From contig JANRJC010000028.1 of assembly GCA_033764335.1 (NCBI GenBank), forward strand, positions 16,798 through 80,797: DNA of 64,000 bases. Reading direction: 5' to 3'. Origin of the DNA: JAGQVA01 sp033764335. Lineage in GTDB: Bacteria > Bacteroidota > Bacteroidia > J057. The notes beneath the pieces were generated by a model. The model made no database searches. It worked only from the letters and a program-made list of their open reading frames with translations, and was not told where the DNA came from. The translations under genes were made by a program, and so were the position numbers. Positions 9,029-18,290 of this stretch are shown piece by piece. Numbering within the stretch: the stretch's first letter is position 1; the number at the start of each line of letters is the position of its first letter.

Positions 9029-9838
9029 ATGTACCAGACCTTTGAAGTAACAATCCAGAACCACATTGCCCATGTGCAATTTAACCGTCCCGAAAAAGCC
9101 AATGCCTTAAATCAGCAAGCCTGGGACGAGATGAAAACACTTTTTGAAGCCGCCGATGCCGATCCCGAGGTGCGCGTAATTGTGCTAAGCGGTGCGGGAA
9201 AACATTTTTGCGCGGGAATAGACCTCGCATTGCTGATGGATGTGGGACGAATCAGCGGGGCTAACTGTGAAGGCCGAAAACGCGAAAAACTTCTCCAGAT
9301 CATCCAGGGACTTCAAAACTCCGTAAGTGCCCTCGAAAAGTGCCGGAAACCGGTACTGGCCGCCATTCACAACGGCTGTATCGGAGCCGGAGTGGACATT
9401 ATCGCTGCCTGTGATATGCGTTACTGCACCGAAGAAACGTGGTTTACCATCCGAGAAATAGACATGGGCATGGTCGCCGACCTGGGCACTTTGCAGCGGT
9501 TGCCCAAAATCATTCCCGACGGAATCGCCCGAGAAATGGCCTTCACCGGAAGAAAAATGAAAGGGGCGGAAGCATTATCGGTGGGGTTGGTCAATCGCGC
9601 CTTCCCCGATTCGGAAAAAATGATACAGGGAGTAATGGAAATTGCCGCAGAAATTGCCGCAAAATCGCCTTTGTCCATTCGAGGTTCAAAGGAAATGCTC
9701 AACTACACACGCGATCACTCTGTCGCCGAAAGCCTTCAGTATATGGCCGTATGGAATGCCGCCATGTTATTATCGGACGATCTGACCAAAGCTTTTCAGG
9801 CAAGTCTGACCCAAAAACCGCCGGTATTCGAAAACTAA
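9029..9838 (+). CDS. Crotonase-family enzyme, probable delta(3,5)-delta(2,4)-dienoyl-CoA isomerase
   Basis: 269 residues, enoyl-CoA hydratase/isomerase superfamily. The oxyanion-hole segments AGKHFCAGIDL and HNGCIGAGVD are present. Three acidic residues known as catalytic in rat dienoyl-CoA isomerase are conserved with identical spacing: D123 in GAGVD, E143 in IREID and D151 in VADLGTLQRLP. The ACDMRYCTEETWF stretch is also typical of that enzyme, so the dienoyl-CoA isomerase call is preferred over plain enoyl-CoA hydratase. It would help degrade unsaturated fatty acids. It follows the cytochrome c gene by 4 nt; its 3' end is 3 nt from the convergent gene. Confidence 0.87.
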   Translation: MYQTFEVTIQNHIAHVQFNRPEKANALNQQAWDEMKTLFEAADADPEVRVIVLSGAGKHFCAGIDLALLMDVGRISGANCEGRKREKLLQIIQGLQNSVSALEKCRKPVLAAIHNGCIGAGVDIIAACDMRYCTEETWFTIREIDMGMVADLGTLQRLPKIIPDGIAREMAFTGRKMKGAEALSVGLVNRAFPDSEKMIQGVMEIAAEIAAKSPLSIRGSKEMLNYTRDHSVAESLQYMAVWNAAMLLSDDLTKAFQASLTQKPPVFEN

Positions 9839-9841
9839 TCC

Positions 9842-10885
9842 TTACTTGCAGGTCGAAAGAATCTTCGTTTTAACCGACCCCGGATTTTCGATGATTTTAT
9901 AAAACTCGTTGAGGTACGAAACCGAAGTTGTTTTAGAAAACTCATCCAACCAGGGAGACTCCTCATACAAGCGGATTATTTCGTCCTTTTTTTCGTGGAA
10001 AAGGGCAAACATTTCTTTCGCTTCGGTCTCATTAAAACAAGGGCCGCGATAGATTCTTTCGGTCACATTTGTAATGCCCAACCCTTCCGGAGGAATGGCA
10101 TATACGGCATTGACCATGCCCGCATAGTCAAAGTCGTACGGTACGGGATAGGGCATTTCCTGACGAAAGTCATTGGATTTCAACAGTTTGAGATTGTGCA
10201 GATTGGGGACATACCAGTCGCAGTTCCCGATCATATATTGAAACATACTGATCATAAGCAACTGTTTCCGATTCATCATTTGGGAGTTGACGATTTTGGG
10301 TTCGAGTTCAAAGGCATCATTTCTTTTGGCCAGGTGATCCACATCTTCGATAAGGAATCCAAACCTTTCCAGCGGTTTTCTTTTGCCCTGATTATCCTCA
10401 AAAGTCATGTCAACCAGCCTTGCACGGAAACTCATCGGTGATAAAACATTATACAATTTGTATAAGGTATATTCCCGAAAAATATATTCCTGATAAAGCT
10501 GCGGAAACTTACAGACCGTTACGAGTTTCAGAGAAGAAACCCCTTCAAACGAAGGATCGGAAAACCCCGAATCTTTAAAATTTAGGCGAAAGGGAGGAAA
10601 CTGACAGAATCTCCGGCGAAATTCGCCCCTTGCTTTGATGCGAATGGTTCCCGAAAGCGAGTCTCCGTTCTCCGAAAAAAGCGTTATCGCAGCCGGTTGG
10701 TATTCGTCTTTATACTTTTCCGACAAGAATTTTTTTTGATCAAAAGCTAACCGAATACGAAGGGGGGTTTCTTCGACAAAAAGTTTACTTTGGGTAGTGT
10801 CTTTTTCCGCAATATTTTGAGCATAGATATCCGAAGTATCTACCAGAAAAAAGGAAAGGAAAATAAAACTGTAAATCAGGCGCAT
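9842..10885 (-). CDS. Secreted protein with CotH-kinase-like features
   Basis: 347 residues with a signal peptide ending near IYAQ (about 22). No family is recognised with certainty. The middle contains RIKARGEFRRRFC, then QYMIGNCDWYVPNLHNLKLL and finally PVPYDFDYAGMV. This order (Arg/Lys strand, GN-D-HN loop, then DFD) resembles the active-site layout of CotH-type atypical kinases (catalytic Asp-Asn loop, then a metal-binding DFD-like motif). That assignment is inference. It is the last gene of a minus-strand set (12289 to 9842) headed by an ECF sigma factor, 40 nt after the Spy-like gene. Confidence 0.75.
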   Translation of the reverse strand: MRLIYSFIFLSFFLVDTSDIYAQNIAEKDTTQSKLFVEETPLRIRLAFDQKKFLSEKYKDEYQPAAITLFSENGDSLSGTIRIKARGEFRRRFCQFPPFRLNFKDSGFSDPSFEGVSSLKLVTVCKFPQLYQEYIFREYTLYKLYNVLSPMSFRARLVDMTFEDNQGKRKPLERFGFLIEDVDHLAKRNDAFELEPKIVNSQMMNRKQLLMISMFQYMIGNCDWYVPNLHNLKLLKSNDFRQEMPYPVPYDFDYAGMVNAVYAIPPEGLGITNVTERIYRGPCFNETEAKEMFALFHEKKDEIIRLYEESPWLDEFSKTTSVSYLNEFYKIIENPGSVKTKILSTCK

Positions 10886-10925
10886 AAACGGGAATTATTT
10901 GCCCAATATAGTCATTTTGTCGAAA

Positions 10926-11348
10926 TTACGGATGTGGCATCGGAGGGCCTTCCGGAGGCCGAAGACCTTCCGGCTGACGATGATTTCGTTTCCGCCCCCG
11001 GAATTTCATCTCCTGAATCACCTTTTCAATTTGCTCTTCGGTAAGATAGGGTTTTAGTTGAAGGCGAAGACTGTCCGAACGTTCGCGCATCTGAGTAAAA
11101 AAAATACGTTGAGACTGACGCACTTCTTCGTGATATTTTTCAAGAATCGGCCGGATTTTGGCCATTTGCTCCGGATCCGCTTGGGCAATCTGGGAGAAAA
11201 AATTCTCAAAATGGGCCTGATCATCCATGATTTTCCGCATATTCTCAAATCGTTTTTTGACGATCCATCCGCTACTGATAAATCCGGCGGCAAATCCGAT
11301 TACCAGTGTAAGCAGGATAATAAGTATTGGCTTTATTCGAGGATCCAT
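10926..11348 (-). CDS. Membrane-anchored Spy/CpxP-like periplasmic protein
   Basis: 140 residues: one N-terminal membrane segment (about 7-28), then a helical hairpin with regular charged heptads, a YLTEEQIEKVIQEM segment recalling the LTxxQ motif of the Spy/CpxP/heavy-metal-sensor group, and a Pro-rich tail. Spy-like proteins act as chaperones or stress sensors in the periplasm. It is 11 nt downstream of the putative anti-sigma gene and belongs to the ECF sigma operon, so a sensor or effector role in envelope stress is plausible but inferred. Confidence 0.75.
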   Translation of the reverse strand: MDPRIKPILIILLTLVIGFAAGFISSGWIVKKRFENMRKIMDDQAHFENFFSQIAQADPEQMAKIRPILEKYHEEVRQSQRIFFTQMRERSDSLRLQLKPYLTEEQIEKVIQEMKFRGRKRNHRQPEGLRPPEGPPMPHP

Positions 11349-11359
11349 AAAAACGGAAT

Positions 11360-11692
11360 TTAAAGGCTGACAAATACACTTCCTACGATATCCTCCACAC
11401 TGACCCCGGCGACTCCGGTTAAGGCATCAAGGGTGAAGGTTTGTTCCCGGAAAATTATTACGGCCATAAGCAAAAGCGTAAAGGCTAATACAGGCAAGGC
11501 TACACGGTTGAAAGCAAAGGTCAACCCCGGAAGCCATTCCCGTTCTTCCCGGTAAGCTTTTTCCATTCGCGCCATTAGTCGTGCCGAAAAGAAAGGTTTA
11601 AACCGGAAAGTCTCTTCCATTTGCCTTTTTTCGGCATCGGAAAGGGCCGTATCCGGAGCCCGGAGCAGAAGGTCGTAAATTTTTTTTCCCAT
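11360..11692 (-). CDS. Single-pass membrane protein, putative anti-sigma factor
   Basis: 110 residues. The cytoplasmic N-terminal part is charged and helical (about 1-65), with a LSDAEKRQMEETF segment. It is followed by one strong membrane helix (about 66-85) and a short outside tail. It starts 12 nt after the ECF sigma gene. This position and topology fit an anti-sigma factor, but no zinc-binding (ZAS) HxxxCxxC motif is present, so the call rests on context alone. Confidence 0.7.
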   Translation of the reverse strand: MGKKIYDLLLRAPDTALSDAEKRQMEETFRFKPFFSARLMARMEKAYREEREWLPGLTFAFNRVALPVLAFTLLLMAVIIFREQTFTLDALTGVAGVSVEDIVGSVFVSL

Positions 11693-11704
11693 AACTCAGT
11701 TGAC

Positions 11705-12289
11705 TTAGCCGACTTCATGAAAATGATAGCCGTAGGTATTTTCCAGTATTTCTTTCAATTTCTTTTGCGCCCGCGACAAACGGGATAAAACCGTACCCAT
11801 CGGGAGATTCAGGATTTCAGCGGTTTCTTTGGAAGAATATCCGTCAATCATCCGAAGCACGAGAACCGCCCGAAAGTCTTTTTCAAGTCCCAAAAGGGCT
11901 TTTTGTACAAGTTCCTGTGTCTCCTGATGTTCGCGGGTCTGGCCGTTGTCCGGTACTTGAAACTCTGGGCCATTGTTCTCTCCTGTAAAAAAACCAAATA
12001 ACTGTTTCCTCTTTCTTTTCTTCAGGGCATTAAGGGATAAATTAATTGCAATTCGGGTCAGGTATGTGCCCAGAGAAGAATCCCCCCGGAAGTTTTCGAT
12101 CGAACGGTAAAACCGGATAAACACTTCCTGTCCCACGTCCTCGGCTTCTTCACCGTTGCCCAACATCCCAATGACGGTTCCCGCTACTTGTGACTCATAC
12201 CTTTCTACCAACATTCGAAAGGCGGTATGGTCGCCCGTGCGGGATCTTGCAATTAATTCGGTATCAGGTGCAGTTGCCAAGGTTAACAA
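11705..12289 (-). CDS. ECF-type RNA polymerase sigma factor (sigma-70 family)
   Basis: 194 residues. Region 2 is clear (TAFRMLVERYESQV, then GNGEEAEDVGQEVFIRFYRS). Region 4 shows the helix-turn-helix VLRMIDGYSSKETAEIL followed by GTVLSRLSRAQKKL. It directs RNA polymerase to a stress or envelope regulon. It heads, or is second in, a minus-strand set: a secreted protein gene ends 59 nt upstream, and a single-pass membrane protein, a Spy-like protein and a CotH-like protein follow with gaps of 12, 11 and 40 nt. Self-regulation is usual for this group but no autoregulated promoter could be recognised. Confidence 0.93.
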   Translation of the reverse strand: MLTLATAPDTELIARSRTGDHTAFRMLVERYESQVAGTVIGMLGNGEEAEDVGQEVFIRFYRSIENFRGDSSLGTYLTRIAINLSLNALKKRKRKQLFGFFTGENNGPEFQVPDNGQTREHQETQELVQKALLGLEKDFRAVLVLRMIDGYSSKETAEILNLPMGTVLSRLSRAQKKLKEILENTYGYHFHEVG

Positions 12290-12348
12290 CGTTCTCGCTT
12301 TTATAGTCAGACAATCGTTTGCTGCGGTTTATTCCTTTGGCGGGAAAA

Positions 12349-13080
12349 TTATTTTCTCCTCGGTATTTGCTGTTTTTTCAAATATAATTCTGCCGGAACA
12401 GTAAATAAGCGATATTCCTCCAAAATGTTTTGCATGGCGCGATCATAACTGCCGGTTACGGAAGAAGGACTACCCGGATAGCCGGAGACACCTACGCCCA
12501 TATCCCCCCGAATCAGCGGACGGCTTAACCTTCCGGTTTCAAACAAAATTCCGAAATACTTTTCGCCGCCTTCCCGGAACAAATCCGCGTCTTTGCCCAT
12601 TATCACGGAAAGCGGGAGGATTGCCCGATACAACAACTGACTGCCGAGACCATACTGAAGGCGGGTGTTGATCCCGCCTGGATTTTGGTTTGATCCCCAG
12701 GTAATCTCCCCTTCTCCGTAAAAATTGATCAGTTCGAGGCTATTCATCGCTGCGATCATCCCGGGGAGCGTGATCGGCAATTCCGCCCGTTGATCCTGTA
12801 AAATACCCGGGTCATGGGTGCGGTTTTCCTCCGGCAATCCCAGCGGGAAACGAATTCCTTTCCGGGATTTTTTTTTCTTATCCGGCAAAATCCACAAAGT
12901 CAGGCCCGTGAGCACAATCTGATCCCGAATCACCGGGTCGCTGATTTGAAGCTCGACAATCAGTGTCGAGTCATTACCGGACAGATTGCAAATCCATCCT
13001 TCCCTTAAATTTTGACTCAGGCCAATGGATACACCTTCGGCTATCAATAAAAGAAACAGGGCAACTATTCGCAGGTTCAT
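12349..13080 (-). CDS. Secreted protein of unknown function
   Basis: 243 residues with an N-terminal signal peptide (MNLRIVALFLLLIAEGV, cleavage near residue 22). No domain was recognised. The N-terminal half looks beta-rich (repeated ISDPVI, LTGLTLWILP strands) and carries a basic DKKKKSRKG stretch. It is transcribed away from hutU (92 nt divergent gap) and ends 59 nt before the ECF sigma gene, so it may be the first gene of that operon. Confidence 0.7.
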   Translation of the reverse strand: MNLRIVALFLLLIAEGVSIGLSQNLREGWICNLSGNDSTLIVELQISDPVIRDQIVLTGLTLWILPDKKKKSRKGIRFPLGLPEENRTHDPGILQDQRAELPITLPGMIAAMNSLELINFYGEGEITWGSNQNPGGINTRLQYGLGSQLLYRAILPLSVIMGKDADLFREGGEKYFGILFETGRLSRPLIRGDMGVGVSGYPGSPSSVTGSYDRAMQNILEEYRLFTVPAELYLKKQQIPRRK

Positions 13081-13172
13081 CCTCCTAATTTAAAGAATTC
13101 GTGCAAAATGCGATTTGTTATTTGACAAAGACGCCAATCTGATTCATATTGCTGGTTTGATTCCCAACAACG

Positions 13173-14861
13173 ATGGCAACAATCACTCCTACTTACCTCA
13201 AACAATTTCTGGATGTATATGCATCCCATCCCCACTACAAAGCGCCTTCCGGCCCGAGCCTCCATGCCCGTTCCTGGCAGACAGAGGCCCCGCTGCGGAT
13301 GTTTCTCAACAACCTCAATACCGATGTAGCCGAAGACCCTTCGCGCCTGGTCGTTTACGGCGGTACGGGTCAAGCCGCCCGAAACGAAACCGAAGCACGT
13401 CGAATTATCGAATGCCTGCTCCGGCTGGAAGACGACGAAAGTCTGCTCATCCAGTCCGGCAAACCGGTAGGGATTGTGCGCAGTCACCCCGAAGCACCCC
13501 GCGTATTGATTGCCAACAGCAATCTGGTTCCGGCGTGGGCAAACTGGGAACATTTTGAGGCACTCAAAGAACGAGGACTGATGATGTACGGCCAGATGAC
13601 CGCAGGTAGTTGGATATACATTGGCACGCAGGGTATTTTACAGGGAACCTATGAAACGTTTGTTGCCTGTGGCGAAAAACATTTTGGCGGAGACCTTCGC
13701 CACAAACTCCTCGTCACTGCCGGACTTGGCGGGATGGGAGGTGCTCAACCCCTTGCCGCTACACTTGCCGGTGCTACTTTCCTCGGTGCGGATGTGGACC
13801 CTGCGCGCATCCAAAAAAGGCTAAAAACGCGCTACATTGACCGCATGACGGCTTCTTACGAAGAAGCTCGCGACTGGGCGTTGGAAGCCCGTGAAAAAGG
13901 CGAAGCCCTCTCCATCGGGTTGGTTTCCGACGCGGGTGATATGCTCGAAAAACTACTCCGCGACAATATTATTCCCGATATTCTGACCGATCAGACTTCT
14001 GCCCATGATCCGGTTTTCGGTTATATCCCGAATGGCCTTTCGCTGCAAGATGCCGCAAAACTCCGCTCCGAAAATGCCGAAGCGTACAAAACCCTGTCCC
14101 TCCAAAGCATGGCCCGTCATGTAGGTTTTATGTTGGAAATGCAAAAACGCGGGAGTATCACCTTTGACTACGGTAACAACCTTCGCGAATTTGCTCGTCA
14201 GGGAGGAGAAACCCATGCTTTCGATTTCAAAGGGTTTGTTCCTGAATACATCCGTCCGCTTTTTTGCGAAGGCAAAGGCCCGTTTCGCTGGGCAGCCCTG
14301 AGCGGCGATCCCGAAGATATTTATACGACGGATGAAGCCTTGATCGAAGCTTTTCCGGAAAATGCTCCCATGATCCATTGGCTGCGCCAGGCCCGCCAGA
14401 AAGTGGCTTTTCAGGGGATTCCCTGCCGTATCTGCTGGCTGGGCATGGGGGAAAGAGAAAAAGCCGGGCTTCTTTTCAACGAACTGGTGCGCACCGGAAA
14501 AGTAAAAGCACCGATTGTCATCGGGCGGGATCACCTGGACTGTGGCTCCGTGGCCTCTCCCAACCGCGAAACCGAAGGCATGCTGGACGGCTCCGACGCC
14601 GTATCCGACTGGCCCCTGCTGAATCTGATGGCCAATACTTCGGGTGGAGCAACCTGGGTTTCTTTTCACCACGGAGGCGGAGTGGGCATGGGTTATTCGC
14701 AACATGCTGGCATGGTCATTGTGGCCGATGGCTCTGAAAGAGCCGAAAAATGCCTCCGAAGGGTGTTGTATAATGACCCCGCGATGGGCGTGTTCCGGCA
14801 TAAAGACGCCGGTTATGAACAGGCAAAAATCGTTTCAGAAGAATTTGGACTAAACCTCTGA
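13173..14861 (+). CDS. hutU: Urocanate hydratase (urocanase)
   Basis: 562 residues. It converts urocanate to 4-imidazolone-5-propionate, the second step of histidine breakdown, using tightly bound NAD as electrophile. The NAD-binding glycine cluster TAGLGGMGGAQPLA is at about 183-196. The essential cysteine is in CRICWLGMGERE (about 418), and GRDHLDCGSVASPNRE follows, all diagnostic for urocanase. It starts a five-gene plus-strand run (hutU, hutI, hutG, hutF, PhyH) with gaps or overlaps of 9, 5, -14 and 3 nt. The 92-nt divergent upstream region should hold the promoter; I could not place it confidently. Confidence 0.97.
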   Translation: MATITPTYLKQFLDVYASHPHYKAPSGPSLHARSWQTEAPLRMFLNNLNTDVAEDPSRLVVYGGTGQAARNETEARRIIECLLRLEDDESLLIQSGKPVGIVRSHPEAPRVLIANSNLVPAWANWEHFEALKERGLMMYGQMTAGSWIYIGTQGILQGTYETFVACGEKHFGGDLRHKLLVTAGLGGMGGAQPLAATLAGATFLGADVDPARIQKRLKTRYIDRMTASYEEARDWALEAREKGEALSIGLVSDAGDMLEKLLRDNIIPDILTDQTSAHDPVFGYIPNGLSLQDAAKLRSENAEAYKTLSLQSMARHVGFMLEMQKRGSITFDYGNNLREFARQGGETHAFDFKGFVPEYIRPLFCEGKGPFRWAALSGDPEDIYTTDEALIEAFPENAPMIHWLRQARQKVAFQGIPCRICWLGMGEREKAGLLFNELVRTGKVKAPIVIGRDHLDCGSVASPNRETEGMLDGSDAVSDWPLLNLMANTSGGATWVSFHHGGGVGMGYSQHAGMVIVADGSERAEKCLRRVLYNDPAMGVFRHKDAGYEQAKIVSEEFGLNL

Positions 14862-14870
14862 TCAACCATA

Positions 14871-16109
14871 ATGGGAAAAACGCTGATAGGCCCTTTTCGC
14901 CAAATCGTACCGATGACAGACCTGTCGCCCAAAGGCCCGATTCCGGATGACCGGATGACCCTCCTTTCAGAAGGAGGAATTGTCCTGGAGGGAGAGAACA
15001 TTGTCGCCGTGGACCGTTGGGAAAAATTAGCTGAAAGGGAGGGAATTTCCCGACAAATGATTTCCGGGGACTGGGTATTATTGCCCGGGTTGATTGATGC
15101 GCACACCCACATCTGTTATGCAGGCTCGCGAGTAAACGACTACGCCCTGCGGGTCGCGGGCAAGTCCTATCTGGAAATTGCCGCCGCCGGCGGCGGCATC
15201 TGGACCTCCGTAACCCAGACTCGCGCTGCGGACTTTGCCGATTTACGGAAAGAAACCCAAGTCCGGCTACGCAGATTATTACAGGAAGGCGTTACGACGG
15301 TTGAGGCAAAAAGCGGTTATGGATTAAATGTTGCCGACGAACTCAAAATGCTCGAAGTGATCGCAGCAGCAGGAGAAAATGAAAAAACAGATATAATCCC
15401 CACCTGCCTGGCAGCCCATATCAAACCCAAAGATTTTCTGGGAAATGAAAGCGAATACCTGCAAATGATTCTTAACGAACTTTTGCCCGAGATAAAAACC
15501 CGAAACCTTTCCAAGAGAGTGGATATTTTCATCGAGAAGACAGCTTTTTCGGTGGCGGCAGCCCAACCGTTCCTGCAAGAGGTGAAGAAGAGAGGGTTTG
15601 ATATTACGATTCATGCCGACCAGTTTTCCACCGGGGCGAGCGAACTCGGAGTAAACCTGGGTGTGCGGAGCCTCGACCATTTGGAAGCCAGCGGCGAAAG
15701 AGAAATAGCGATGATCGGGGCCTCGACTTGTGTGGCGGTGGTCTTGCCGGGAGCTTCGCTGGGATTAGGTTTGCCTTACGCCCCCGCCCGCAAATTGCTG
15801 GATGCCGGAGCCTGTCTGGCCATTGCCTCCGATTGGAATCCCGGTTCGGCGCCCATGGGCGATCTGCTGATGCAAGCCGCCGTGATGGGTGCATCTGAAA
15901 AACTTTCCCTTGCCGAGACACTGGCCGGAATTACGGTCCGGGCGGCAAATGCATTGGGACTAAGGGATCGCGGCATGCTTAAAGCGGGGCAAATCGCCGA
16001 TTGTATTGCCTTTCCCACCCGCGACTACCGCGATATATTCTATTTTCAAGGAAAAATGAAACCGGGAAAAATCTGGAAAAAAGGCAAAAGTATTTTTCCT
16101 GATAATTAA
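14871..16109 (+). CDS. hutI: Imidazolonepropionase
   Basis: 412 residues, amidohydrolase superfamily. It hydrolyses 4-imidazolone-5-propionate to N-formimidoyl-L-glutamate. The metal-binding LIDAHTHICYAGSR motif (about 73-86), the TVEAKSGYGL substrate loop, TIHADQFS (about 246) and ASDWNPGSAP (the late metal-binding Asp) are all in order. Length is typical. It lies 9 nt after hutU and 5 nt before hutG. Confidence 0.96.
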   Translation: MGKTLIGPFRQIVPMTDLSPKGPIPDDRMTLLSEGGIVLEGENIVAVDRWEKLAEREGISRQMISGDWVLLPGLIDAHTHICYAGSRVNDYALRVAGKSYLEIAAAGGGIWTSVTQTRAADFADLRKETQVRLRRLLQEGVTTVEAKSGYGLNVADELKMLEVIAAAGENEKTDIIPTCLAAHIKPKDFLGNESEYLQMILNELLPEIKTRNLSKRVDIFIEKTAFSVAAAQPFLQEVKKRGFDITIHADQFSTGASELGVNLGVRSLDHLEASGEREIAMIGASTCVAVVLPGASLGLGLPYAPARKLLDAGACLAIASDWNPGSAPMGDLLMQAAVMGASEKLSLAETLAGITVRAANALGLRDRGMLKAGQIADCIAFPTRDYRDIFYFQGKMKPGKIWKKGKSIFPDN

Positions 16110-16114
16110 AAAAT

Positions 16115-16927
16115 ATGGTTTTTGAAATCGTTCACCCGAAAGGGGAAAAAGTTCCGTTAGTGGTAAGCATTCCGCATTGTGGAGTGCTTTTCCCGGATGA
16201 AATCCGCAATCATTTTGTCCCGGAACAAATAACCGAACCCGACGATACCGACTGGTATCTCCAGCAGTTGTATGACTTTGTACCCGAAATGGGTATCACC
16301 CTGATATTTGCCCGGTACTCGCGCTGGGTGATTGACCTCAACCGCGACCCGGAAAGCAAACCTCTTTACAACGACGGAAGAGTTATCACCGGATTGACGC
16401 CCGACAAAACTTTTTTTGGAGAAAATATTTACCGAGAATCTTCCCCGGACGCCGAAGAAATACAGCGCAGGCTTTCGCTTTATTATCGCCCTTACCACAC
16501 CCAAATCCGCGAATTGCTCACTGACCTGCAACAGACCTTTTCCCATGTGTTGCTTTACGACGCGCATTCGATCCGGCGACGAGTCCCTTCCATTTATCCG
16601 AAACCCTTTCCCGATTTGATTTTGGGAGATAATGAAGAAACCTCCGCTCATCCGGCATTGATCCGTACCGCATGGGAGACTCTTGTTTCCGGCCCCTACC
16701 AACCAATGCACAATACGCTTTTTAAAGGCGGATACATTACTCGCCATTTCGGCCAGCCTCAGCAAGGTGTTCATGCTTTGCAACTGGAACGAAGCAAGGA
16801 TTTGTACATGGACGATACCGAAACCCGGTACGCTCCTGACCGCGCAGCAATTATGCAAAAACACCTAAGGCAATTATTCACCCACCTTCTTCATACCCTC
16901 CAAAAACTCAACGATGAAAGTTTATGA
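16115..16927 (+). CDS. hutG: N-formylglutamate amidohydrolase (deformylase)
   Basis: 270 residues of the N-formylglutamate amidohydrolase family. Seen motifs are VSIPHCGVLFP, DTDWYLQQLYDF, RYSRWVIDLNRDP and LLYDAHSI, with TRHFGQPQQGVHALQLE near the end; the His and Asp/Glu residues in them are the likely zinc ligands and catalytic groups. It releases formate and glutamate from N-formylglutamate, the last step of the five-step hut route. It overlaps hutF by 14 nt, so translation of the two is coupled. Confidence 0.94.
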   Translation: MVFEIVHPKGEKVPLVVSIPHCGVLFPDEIRNHFVPEQITEPDDTDWYLQQLYDFVPEMGITLIFARYSRWVIDLNRDPESKPLYNDGRVITGLTPDKTFFGENIYRESSPDAEEIQRRLSLYYRPYHTQIRELLTDLQQTFSHVLLYDAHSIRRRVPSIYPKPFPDLILGDNEETSAHPALIRTAWETLVSGPYQPMHNTLFKGGYITRHFGQPQQGVHALQLERSKDLYMDDTETRYAPDRAAIMQKHLRQLFTHLLHTLQKLNDESL

Positions 16928-18287
16928 ATTTTCCGGTCTGCTGACCGAAGCAGGTTGGTTTACACCCGGCGTTGTCGAACTAGACGATCTCGGGAACATT
17001 CATCATATCGGAACAACCCCGTCGGAGCCAGGCAATATTCCGGAAAAAATCGAAGGATTTGCCGTACCCGGTTTTCAGAATGCACATTCTCATGCTTTCC
17101 AGTATGCCATGGCCGGAATCGCCGAGCGACATACCCGAGAGGATGATTTCTGGTCATGGAGGGAAAATATGTACCAATTGGCCCTCAGCATGAACCCGGA
17201 GCAGATGGAAGCCGTGGCGACGATGTTGTATGCAGAGATGTTGCGGCAGGGTTACACTTCCGTTGCGGAGTTTCACTATGTACACCACGATCCGGAAGGA
17301 TTGCCCTATCAAAACCTCGCCGAATTGGGAGAAAGACTAGTATCGGCGGCGCAGACTGCGGGAATTCGCATTACCCTGATCCCCATTTTTTATCAACAGG
17401 GAGGGTTTGGTTTACCTCCCACTCCGGGTCAGCGGCGGTTTATTTCCGCTTCGACCGATGATTATCTGGGGCTTCTGGAGGTTTCTGAAAAATTGTTGAA
17501 ACACTATGAAAAGGCATCGCTCGGTGTGGGCGTGCATTCGCTACGAGCGGTGAAATTTGAGGATATTCTCCACACAATAAACACCACAGATTCAACGCTG
17601 CCGTTCCATTTACATGTTGCGGAACAGTTGAAAGAAGTAACCGATTGCCTTACCTACTGCGGAAAACGCCCGGTAGAATGGTTGCTCGAAAATGTTTCGC
17701 TTAGCGAACGTTTTCACCTGGTTCATGCCACTCACCTTGTGGAAAATGAAATCCGGGGACTCGCACAATCCGGTGCCCAGGTCGTACTCTGTCCTTCGAC
17801 CGAAGGAAATCTTGGCGACGGAAGGTTTCCCCTGGCAGCCTTCCAGCAATGGGGAGGAAAATGGTCCATCGGAACCGACAGCCATATTGGAATCAGTCCG
17901 TTGGAAGAACTGCGAATGCTCGATTACCGGCAGCGAATTTTCCACCACCGACGCAATATCTTTCATTCCGAAAACCAAAACGACAGCGGTGAATACGGAT
18001 ACAATCAGGCCCTCCTAAATGGGAGAAAGGCCATGGGAATAACCGACAGGAATTACTTCCGTTTGGGAAGACCCTTTGATGCCGTGATCGTGGACAAAAG
18101 TCAGCCACTGATCGAAAATTCTCGCCCGGAGAACCTGCTTTCGACCTTGATTTACGCCGGAGATTCGACATTTTTACGAGGAACAATGGTTGCCGGAGAA
18201 TGGAAAATTTACGAAGGCAAACACAAATCTTTTACTGCTATCGCCGCACGGTTTGGAAAAACCATCCGCGAACTTAAAAACCGATAA
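16914..18287 (+). CDS. hutF: Formimidoylglutamate deiminase
   Basis: 457 residues, amidohydrolase superfamily, close in layout to Pseudomonas HutF. Metal ligands are in QNAHSHAFQYAMAG (about 55-68), HLHVAEQ, VHATHL and GTDSHIGISPLEELRMLDY. It converts N-formimidoylglutamate to N-formylglutamate plus ammonia, the substrate of HutG. With HutU, HutI and HutG this gives the whole path from urocanate to glutamate. The presence of HutF explains why the neighbouring hydrolase is a deformylase rather than an arginase-like formimidoylglutamase. It is followed after 3 nt by a PhyH-family gene. Confidence 0.94.
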   Translation: MKVYEFSGLLTEAGWFTPGVVELDDLGNIHHIGTTPSEPGNIPEKIEGFAVPGFQNAHSHAFQYAMAGIAERHTREDDFWSWRENMYQLALSMNPEQMEAVATMLYAEMLRQGYTSVAEFHYVHHDPEGLPYQNLAELGERLVSAAQTAGIRITLIPIFYQQGGFGLPPTPGQRRFISASTDDYLGLLEVSEKLLKHYEKASLGVGVHSLRAVKFEDILHTINTTDSTLPFHLHVAEQLKEVTDCLTYCGKRPVEWLLENVSLSERFHLVHATHLVENEIRGLAQSGAQVVLCPSTEGNLGDGRFPLAAFQQWGGKWSIGTDSHIGISPLEELRMLDYRQRIFHHRRNIFHSENQNDSGEYGYNQALLNGRKAMGITDRNYFRLGRPFDAVIVDKSQPLIENSRPENLLSTLIYAGDSTFLRGTMVAGEWKIYEGKHKSFTAIAARFGKTIRELKNR

Positions 18288-18290
18288 AAG

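Noticed and set aside
13115..13558. Plus- and minus-strand frames of about 150 codons over the start of hutU
   Set aside because: They overlap hutU, whose protein motifs are unmistakable; the shadow products are Arg/Pro-rich and unlike proteins.
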